Source of the DNA: an uncultured Eubacteriales bacterium
GTDB lineage: Bacteria; Bacillota; Clostridia; UMGS1840
Assembly (NCBI GenBank): GCA_900555525.1
Contig: USLP01000020.1
Coordinates: forward strand, 1 to 11,287
DNA: 11,287 nt
Direction: 5' to 3'
The position numbers and the translations under genes are program-made. Under the pieces are notes generated by a model, which had not been told where the DNA came from, made no database searches, and worked only from the letters and a program-made list of their open reading frames with translations. Positions 7,223-11,287 of this stretch are shown one piece after another (position 1 is the first letter of the stretch; each line of letters begins with the position of its first letter).

Positions 7223-7251
7223 AATATACCACTTTTCGCACAATTTGACCA
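7223..7251 (-). promoter_or_regulatory. Probable promoter of the MsmK-like gene
   Basis: On the minus strand, TGGTCA (7246-7251; 4 of 6 to TTGACA) and TATATT (7223-7228; 5 of 6 to TATAAT) are 17 bp apart, about 60 bases upstream of the ATG. The rest of the 160-base gap (7164-7323) shows no strong hairpin, so I see no clear terminator for the pseudouridine synthase gene upstream. Confidence 0.5.
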
Positions 7252-7323
7252 TACCGAAATTGACCAAAGATATATGCATTATTTTATTTAAAACCGACAC
7301 AGGATAAAATTCAGATGCATTTT

Positions 7324-8043
7324 TTAGTGTATATTGCCGATAAAAACCGACTTTTTATCCAAATCCGTTAACAATTTGCACTCGCCTATGTGCAAATTGC
7401 TATCAAGATACAAACTGCCTATTGAAATTCGTTGAAGATGCACAACTTTTAATCCACAACACAAAAACATTTTTTTAACCTGATGATATTTACCCTCACA
7501 AATTGTGACAATTCCTGTTTTTTTATCATTTTCGTCACATTCAAGCACGGCACTGCGACACTTCGTACCGTCAGAGAACTCAATTCCGTCAGAAAAAGCC
7601 TTTACGGTATCTTCTGTGATTTCTCCGTCAAGCTTTGCAACATACTTCTTGTCCACATGCTTTTTAGGCGAGGTTATGCTGTGCGCAAAGTCACCGTCAT
7701 CTGTAATAAGAAGCAATCCCTCTGTGTCACGGTCAAGTCTGCCCACGGGAAAAAGTCCCTTTCGTTTCATATCCTCGGGGATAATATCAATAACAGTCTT
7801 AAACTGTCTGTCCTCGGTTGCCGACACAACTCCCGCAGGCTTGTTCATCATTATATATATGTATTTGCTGTAATTCAAAGCCTGTCCGTCCACAACAATT
7901 TCATCCTTGCCGGGGTCAACCTTAGTATCGGGCTTTTTACAGATTTTTCCGTTCACAAGAACCGCACCGCTTTTTATGAGCTTTTGAACCTCTTTTCTGC
8001 CGTCGGCTCTTTGTGACGAAATAATTTTATCGAGTCTTTCCAT
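7324..8043 (-). CDS. rRNA pseudouridine synthase, RsuA/RluB family
   Basis: This 239-residue protein, counted from the ATG at 8043, has an N-terminal S4 RNA-binding domain (1-55: ERLDKIIS, then GAVLVNGK), then the conserved NKPAGVVSAT (67-76), the catalytic motif GRLDRDTEGLLLITDDGDF (101-119) with the nucleophilic Asp at 104, and the family's basic GKYHQVKKMF loop (184-193). Such enzymes convert specific uridines of 16S or 23S rRNA to pseudouridine; which position cannot be told from sequence alone. An in-frame TTG at 8055 would add MLIK, but the ATG at 8043 gives the usual MERLDK start and lies one base after the stop of the upstream DUF4830-like gene. There is no clear Shine-Dalgarno, so translation is probably coupled. 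It is the last gene of a four-gene run. Confidence 0.92.
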   Translation of the reverse strand: MERLDKIISSQRADGRKEVQKLIKSGAVLVNGKICKKPDTKVDPGKDEIVVDGQALNYSKYIYIMMNKPAGVVSATEDRQFKTVIDIIPEDMKRKGLFPVGRLDRDTEGLLLITDDGDFAHSITSPKKHVDKKYVAKLDGEITEDTVKAFSDGIEFSDGTKCRSAVLECDENDKKTGIVTICEGKYHQVKKMFLCCGLKVVHLQRISIGSLYLDSNLHIGECKLLTDLDKKSVFIGNIH

Positions 8044-8044
8044 C

Positions 8045-8515
8045 TTAATCAACAAGCGGCAGATTTTTACTGCCGTATTCTCCGTTTGTAATGTGTCCGC
8101 CGATTACCCTGTTTTTGTAAACAAGCAAAACGGCATTGTTATCCTTTGGCTTTTCCAGGGGAACGATAATCTCCGTAACCTCTTTGCCTTTAAATTTTCC
8201 GAGGTCAAGTCCGATTTTCTTCTGTAGTTCGTTGTATTCCTCATAATATTTATTAAAATCCGACGGAATTACCACCGACCTTTTCTCAGGCTTTGCGTCA
8301 GCGGTTTCAACTCCGAACTGTTCAAGAAATTTTTTCTCCTCACCGTCATTAAGCACAAGAGAATACTCCCCTGTTTTATCACTCACGGCTGTATCGGGCA
8401 ACCGTGAATTTATTGCAACCGTGACGGCTGTACATATTATTGCCGCTGTTACGGACAGCACCGCCGCCAAAATTACCGTTTTCTTAGCCTTAATTTTTAA
8501 ATTAAAAACGAACAT
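8045..8515 (-). CDS. Membrane-anchored DUF4830-like protein
   Basis: This is 156 residues from the ATG at 8515. A basic N-terminus (LKIKAKK) is followed by one hydrophobic segment at about 13-35, then an outside-facing domain of about 120 residues. That domain carries EEKKFLEQFGVE, VVIPSDFNKYYEEYNELQKKIGLDL and an ending with YKNRVIGG. The 'FL..FG....IP..F...YEEYN.LQK..G.DL' pattern is what I recall for DUF4830, a family of unknown function frequent in Clostridia. The frame extends upstream to an ATG at 8533, but the GGAGGA at 8522-8527 lies inside that extension and points to 8515. The gene is third in a minus-strand run. Its stop is one base from the start of the pseudouridine synthase. Confidence 0.75.
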   Translation of the reverse strand: MFVFNLKIKAKKTVILAAVLSVTAAIICTAVTVAINSRLPDTAVSDKTGEYSLVLNDGEEKKFLEQFGVETADAKPEKRSVVIPSDFNKYYEEYNELQKKIGLDLGKFKGKEVTEIIVPLEKPKDNNAVLLVYKNRVIGGHITNGEYGSKNLPLVD

Positions 8516-8521
8516 TATAAA

Positions 8522-8527
8522 TCCTCC
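8522..8527 (-). promoter_or_regulatory. Shine-Dalgarno that fixes the DUF4830-like gene start
   Basis: On the minus strand GGAGGA lies six bases before the ATG at 8515, an ideal spacing. The longer frame starting at 8533 would place this site within the coding sequence, so the shorter start is preferred. Confidence 0.8.
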
Positions 8528-8558
8528 GCACATTTTATTCTCTGATAAAATGTATGCG
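8527..8558 (-). promoter_or_regulatory. Leader hairpin directly abutting the DUF4830 gene Shine-Dalgarno
   Basis: CATTTTAT (8531-8538) pairs with ATAAAATG (8545-8552) over a 6-base loop. Past a two-base bulge, CGCA (8527-8530) pairs with TGCG (8555-8558). On the minus-strand RNA the 3' foot of this hairpin shares one base with the GGAGGA. It lacks a U-tract, so it is not a terminator. It sits in the 84-base gap between the HAD and DUF4830 genes and could affect initiation or act as an mRNA-processing site; the role is inferred. Confidence 0.45.
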
Positions 8559-8599
8559 AAAAATCTTCGGATAATTCCGTTTGTCCGATTTCAAATTAT

Positions 8600-9262
8600 T
8601 TACTTTGTAAGAACATCCAAGAGTTCTGCCGTTGTTTTTACAAACACCCTGCCGCCCTCTTTTTTCATGCTTTCAAGGTCGCCGTAGCCATATTCAACAC
8701 CGACAAAATCAACACCGCAAAGTCTTGCGCCCTTTGTGTCAAACCAAGTGTCACCTATCATGACGATATTTTCTCTGTCATTTTCAAGGTTGCCGCCAAG
8801 TCTTTCGACTGCATACGGAATAAGGTCTTTTTTATCTTTTCGACTGCCGTCAAGTGTTGAACCGCAGATTGCGTCAAACATATCATGCACACCGAGAAGT
8901 TCTGTAATTTCTTCGGCAAACTTTTCATACTTTGACGAACACACGGCAAGCTTTGCACCGCTGTTTTTAAGCTCTGCAAGAATCCTGTCAATGCCGTCAT
9001 AAAGCTTGTTCACAAGCTTGCCCTTGGTGTTGTAGTATTCACGATAAATCTCAACGCCTCTTGCCGATTCTTCCTCATTGAAACGGCAGATATTGCGGAA
9101 TGTATCGAGCAACGGCGGTCCGATGTACAATGTGTAATCGTCAAGATTCGGCAACGGCTTGCCCATACTTTTAATTGCGTTTTCAAGTGACTCTCTTATG
9201 CCCAATGCGCTCTCGCTGATTGTGCCGTCAAGGTCAAACAGATAATATTTGTACTTATTCAT
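8600..9262 (-). CDS. HAD-superfamily hydrolase, phosphoglycolate-phosphatase-like
   Basis: This 220-residue protein, from the ATG at 9262, has all four HAD motifs. Motif I is LFDLDGT (8-14) with nucleophile Asp10 and acid Asp12. Motif II is VCSSK (107-111). The motif III lysine falls within SRKDKKD (140-146). Motif IV is IGDTWFD (169-175), with the metal-binding Asp171 and Asp175. The helical cap at about 16-85 is typical of the Gph/PpaX/beta-phosphoglucomutase group, which removes phosphate from small metabolites in the cytoplasm; the substrate is not determined. An in-frame TTG at 9265 would add one residue. The ATG overlaps the stop of the upstream thioesterase gene by eight bases (ATGAATAA), so the two are almost certainly co-translated. 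A weak AAGGCGG lies about 12 bases upstream. Confidence 0.9.
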   Translation of the reverse strand: MNKYKYYLFDLDGTISESALGIRESLENAIKSMGKPLPNLDDYTLYIGPPLLDTFRNICRFNEEESARGVEIYREYYNTKGKLVNKLYDGIDRILAELKNSGAKLAVCSSKYEKFAEEITELLGVHDMFDAICGSTLDGSRKDKKDLIPYAVERLGGNLENDRENIVMIGDTWFDTKGARLCGVDFVGVEYGYGDLESMKKEGGRVFVKTTAELLDVLTK

Positions 9263-9644
9263 CAAACTTGCTGTCCGCCTTCATCTGAAATTTTTCTGAT
9301 TTTACGCTTACTCTTGTGTGAGTGCCTCTTGCAATTTCACCCTTTTTATCTTCGGCAAAAACTTCAAAATTAAACATTCTGCCGTCAACGCTTTTGAGAC
9401 CGGCTGTTGCCGTAACCTCAGCACCGAGAGGAGTGGGGCTTGTGTGCTCAATTGAAATCATCGTGCCGACAGTTGTAAGCTCATCATTGTCAAGAACCTT
9501 GTCTGCAAGAGCTGCGGCGGCATTTTCCATAAGAGCCACAACGCACGGAGTTGCAAGCACACAAAGACTGCCGCTGCCCATTGAAACGGCAAGATTTTCT
9601 TCTTCCACCTTAATTGTTACAGAATATGTATTTATTTCGCTCAT
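9255..9644 (-). CDS. FlK-like hotdog-fold thioesterase
   Basis: This 129-residue protein is the length of a single hotdog domain. The helix stretch ATPCVVALMENAAAALAD (31-48) followed by GTMISIEHTSPTPLG (60-74) matches the fluoroacetyl-CoA thioesterase FlK family. Thr32, Glu40 and His67 fall where FlK has its catalytic Thr42, Glu50 and His76: the Thr-Glu spacing is identical and the Glu-His spacing differs by one. Homologues are widespread in bacteria that never meet fluoroacetate, so the true substrate is probably another acyl-CoA. AAAGGAAA lies five bases before the ATG. It is the first gene of a minus-strand run and shares eight bases with the HAD gene. The 165-base region upstream (9645-9809) is divergent towards ychF; no convincing promoter for this gene could be picked there. 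Confidence 0.85.
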   Translation of the reverse strand: MSEINTYSVTIKVEEENLAVSMGSGSLCVLATPCVVALMENAAAALADKVLDNDELTTVGTMISIEHTSPTPLGAEVTATAGLKSVDGRMFNFEVFAEDKKGEIARGTHTRVSVKSEKFQMKADSKFDE

Positions 9645-9719
9645 AAAAATTTCCTTTCTTATTGTTTAAAGCAATTTTATGTGATATACTTAACAAAGTG
9701 TGCATTACTCGTCTGTGAA

Positions 9720-9749
9720 TTGACAGAGTAAACATCCATACGATATAAT
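9720..9749 (+). promoter_or_regulatory. Strong sigma-A promoter of ychF
   Basis: A perfect TTGACA (9720-9725) and a perfect TATAAT (9744-9749) are separated by 18 bp. The start point would be near 9756. In the leader, GGCAA (9772-9776) and TTGCC (9780-9784) form a small 5-bp hairpin ahead of the GAGGTG at 9797-9802. Confidence 0.85.
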
Positions 9750-9809
9750 AATACAATATTCAGTGAAAATAGGCAAGCATTGCCCGAATATTATTTGAGG
9801 TGAAAATAA

Positions 9810-10904
9810 ATGAAACTCGGAATCGTCGGACTTCCAAATGTCGGCAAAAGTACTCTTTTTAACGCAATTACAGACGCAGGTGCTCAGAGCGCAAACTATC
9901 CTTTCTGCACAATTGAACCGAATATCGGTGTTGTTGCAGTTCCGGACAAAAGACTTGATAAACTTGCGGAAATGTATGATCCTGACAAATATACTCCTGC
10001 ATCAATTGAATTTGTAGATATTGCAGGTCTTGTAAAGGGTGCGTCAAAGGGCGAGGGACTCGGCAACAAGTTCCTTTCAAACATCCGTGAATGTGACGCT
10101 ATCGTTCATGTTGTCCGTTGCTTTGAAAACGATGACATTATCCATGTTGAAGGCAACATCAACCCTGCCCGTGACATTGAAACAATTAATCTTGAGCTTA
10201 TTCTCTCCGATGTTGAAATGCTCGAACGCAGAATTGACAAGACAAAGAAAATGCTCAAGGGCGATAAAAAGTATCAGAAAGACATCGACCTTTTTGAAAG
10301 AGTTCTTGCCGCACTCAACGAGGGCAAGCCTGCAAGAAGTGTTGAATGTGACGATGACGAAAAGGCAATTCTTTCAGAGGTTGCGCTTCTCACAAACAAG
10401 CCTGTTATCTATGCCGCAAATATGAGTGACGAGGATTTCTCAAACGGCATCGACTCAAACGAGGGCTACAAGGCTGTTCAAAAGATTGCCGCCGAGGAAC
10501 ACGCCGGCGTTCTTCCAATCTGTGCTCAGATTGAGGAAGAAATCGTTGAAATGGACAAGGAAGAAAAGGAAATGTTCCTTGCCGATATGGGACTTGAGGA
10601 AAGCGGTCTTGACAGACTTATCAAGGAATGCTATGCACTTCTCGGACTTATCTCCTACCTTACAGCCGGCAAACAGGAGGTTCGTGCATGGACAATCAAA
10701 AAAGGAACAAAAGCACCTCAGGCAGCAGGCAAAATTCACTCGGATTTTGAGCGTGGATTTATCAGAGCCGAGGTTATCGCATATGACGACCTTATCGCCT
10801 GCGGAAGTATGACAGCCGCAAAAGAAAAAGGTCTTGTCCGCAGTGAAGGCAAGGACTATGTTATGAAAGACGGCGATGTCGTTCTTTTCAGATTCAATGT
10901 TTAA
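9810..10904 (+). CDS. ychF: Redox-regulated ATPase YchF (Obg family)
   Basis: This 364-residue protein has the standard YchF length. It contains the P-loop GLPNVGKST (7-15), the switch I region YPFCTIEPN (30-38), the switch II DIAGLVKGASKGEGLGNKF (70-88), an NMSDE (204-208) where GTPases have NKxD, a central coiled coil (about 128-200) and a C-terminal TGS domain (about 278-364) ending in GDVVLFRFNV. The altered NKxD explains why the family prefers ATP to GTP, and Leu74 replaces the usual catalytic Gln, which marks HAS-GTPases. YchF binds ribosomes and is linked to stress and redox responses in several bacteria. GAGGTG (9797-9802) lies seven bases before the ATG. The gene has a consensus promoter and its own terminator, so it is probably transcribed alone. 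Confidence 0.97.
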   Translation: MKLGIVGLPNVGKSTLFNAITDAGAQSANYPFCTIEPNIGVVAVPDKRLDKLAEMYDPDKYTPASIEFVDIAGLVKGASKGEGLGNKFLSNIRECDAIVHVVRCFENDDIIHVEGNINPARDIETINLELILSDVEMLERRIDKTKKMLKGDKKYQKDIDLFERVLAALNEGKPARSVECDDDEKAILSEVALLTNKPVIYAANMSDEDFSNGIDSNEGYKAVQKIAAEEHAGVLPICAQIEEEIVEMDKEEKEMFLADMGLEESGLDRLIKECYALLGLISYLTAGKQEVRAWTIKKGTKAPQAAGKIHSDFERGFIRAEVIAYDDLIACGSMTAAKEKGLVRSEGKDYVMKDGDVVLFRFNV

Positions 10905-10921
10905 TTAAATAATTACAATTG

Positions 10922-10958
10922 ATGACGGTTACGAATATTTTCGCAGCCGTCATTTTTT
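10922..10958 (+). terminator. Intrinsic terminator of ychF
   Basis: ATGACGG (10922-10928) pairs with CCGTCAT (10947-10953), with a further inner CGA/TCG pairing (10932-10934 with 10941-10943 region). The T-run at 10953-10958 follows at once. It lies about 18 bases after the ychF stop. Confidence 0.85.
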
Positions 10959-11017
10959 GATGTCACACATTTCTCATTTTGCAATAATATGTAGTGTAAA
11001 CGAAAGGAGGTAAGCGT

Positions 11018-11146
11018 ATGTGTAACTTTGGTAACGGCAACGGTTGCTGCTCATGGATTATTCTTCTTATCATCGTTCTCTGCTGTTGCGGCGGAAACAA
11101 CGGCGGCTGTGGTTGTGACAACAACAGCTGTGGCTGCGGCTGCTGA
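11018..11146 (+). CDS. Cys/Gly/Asn-rich 42-residue membrane miniprotein
   Basis: The frame runs ATG 11018 to TGA 11144-11146 and encodes 42 residues. The N-terminus (MCNFGNGNGCCS) is followed by a hydrophobic core WIILLIIVL (13-21), then CCCGGNNGG and a tail of alternating Cys (CGCDNNSCGCGC). Eleven of 42 residues are Cys. A perfect AAAGGAGG (11003-11010) lies seven bases before the ATG, which is strong evidence that it is translated. No charged residue is present except Asp34. I recall similar tiny Cys-rich single-span proteins in gut Clostridia, with no established function; the organisation also resembles small sporulation-associated proteins such as the YjcZ type, without clear homology. 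A membrane location and metal binding or disulfide cross-linking are inferences. Only a weak promoter guess (GTCACA at 10962-10967, TAATAT at 10985-10990) can be offered. Confidence 0.75.
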   Translation: MCNFGNGNGCCSWIILLIIVLCCCGGNNGGCGCDNNSCGCGC

Positions 11147-11202
11147 TAAAACACGCTGACTAAAGCCCCATTCGGCTTATTGCTGAGGATGTTTTAATAT
11201 AA

Positions 11203-11245
11203 AAAGGGCGGCTACCGTTTTTTGCGATATCCGCCCTTTGCTTTT
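11203..11245. terminator. Intrinsic terminator downstream of the miniprotein gene
   Basis: AAAGGGCGG (11203-11211) pairs perfectly with CCGCCCTTT (11231-11239), with two more inner pairs (TA/TA) past a mismatch. CTTTTT follows on the plus strand. On the minus strand the stem is followed by a T-run (the A-run at 11201-11205), so it can work in both directions. Confidence 0.8.
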
Positions 11246-11287
11246 TATTCTTGAACGGTACATACAAAAAACGGTCGGTTTGAACAA

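Noticed and set aside
7483..8016. A 177-codon open frame antisense to the pseudouridine synthase
   Set aside because: The synthase motifs are complete on the minus strand; the antisense frame is an accidental product of its codon use.
8516..8533. Six-codon N-terminal extension of the DUF4830-like protein
   Set aside because: The extension would contain the GGAGGA that best serves the ATG at 8515.
10963..11154. A Pro/Gln-rich 63-codon frame antisense to the miniprotein
   Set aside because: Its composition is the mirror of the Gly/Cys/Asn codons on the plus strand, where the ideal Shine-Dalgarno lies.
11163..11178. AAGCC/GGCTT mini-hairpin after the miniprotein gene
   Set aside because: Only five pairs and no U-tract; the stronger hairpin at 11203-11239 is the better terminator.
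1..11287. CRISPR array, tRNA, rRNA or insertion sequence
   Set aside because: No regularly spaced repeats, no tRNA T-loop outside coding sequence, and no transposase motifs or terminal inverted repeats were seen on either strand.

Overview
The window looks like chromosomal DNA from a low-to-moderate GC, spore-forming member of the Clostridia (Bacillota). The evidence is a SpoIIE-type protein at the left edge, strong AGGAGG-type ribosome binding sites, sigma-A-like promoters, a DUF4830-like protein, a copper-amine-oxidase-N (stalk) secreted protein and a Cys-rich miniprotein. A gut Oscillospirales or Ruminococcus-like host is my guess from general knowledge, not something the sequence proves. 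I see no mobile element, CRISPR array, tRNA or rRNA. Most of the window is ordinary core and accessory chromosome.

Layout, left to right. (1) 1-510, minus: the first 170 codons of spoIIE, cut by the window edge, with a promoter whose boxes are 21 bp apart, as in Spo0A-driven promoters. (2) 655-2944, plus: a promoter, a GC-rich palindromic leader, trmB, then a 507-aa SseB-like protein translated almost directly behind it. The unit ends in a strong bidirectional terminator. (3) 5952-2979, minus: a tight three-gene group made of an HPr-kinase-like P-loop protein, a secreted stalk-domain protein and a multi-pass membrane protein. The function of this group is not known to me, and it is the best candidate here for an undescribed small system. 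(4) 7163-6054, minus: an unlinked MsmK/UgpC-type sugar-importer ATPase with its own promoter and terminator. (5) 9644-7324, minus: a compact four-gene run of an FlK-like hotdog thioesterase, a HAD phosphatase, a DUF4830-like membrane-anchored protein and an RsuA/RluB-family pseudouridine synthase. The genes overlap or nearly touch, except for an 84-bp gap before the DUF4830 gene that contains a hairpin beside its Shine-Dalgarno. (6) 9720-10904, plus: a consensus promoter and ychF, then a terminator. (7) 11018-11146, plus: a 42-residue Cys/Gly/Asn-rich miniprotein with a hydrophobic core and a perfect Shine-Dalgarno, closed by a terminator hairpin.

How the genes relate. trmB, the RsuA/RluB-like synthase and ychF serve tRNA, rRNA and ribosome function. 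spoIIE serves sporulation. MsmK energises carbohydrate uptake, probably for permeases encoded elsewhere. The FlK-like and HAD proteins look like small-molecule housekeeping or detoxification enzymes. Several starts differ from the longest reading frame: the pseudouridine synthase and HAD genes are better started at ATG codons just inside TTG-initiated extensions, and the DUF4830 gene at the ATG served by GGAGGA.
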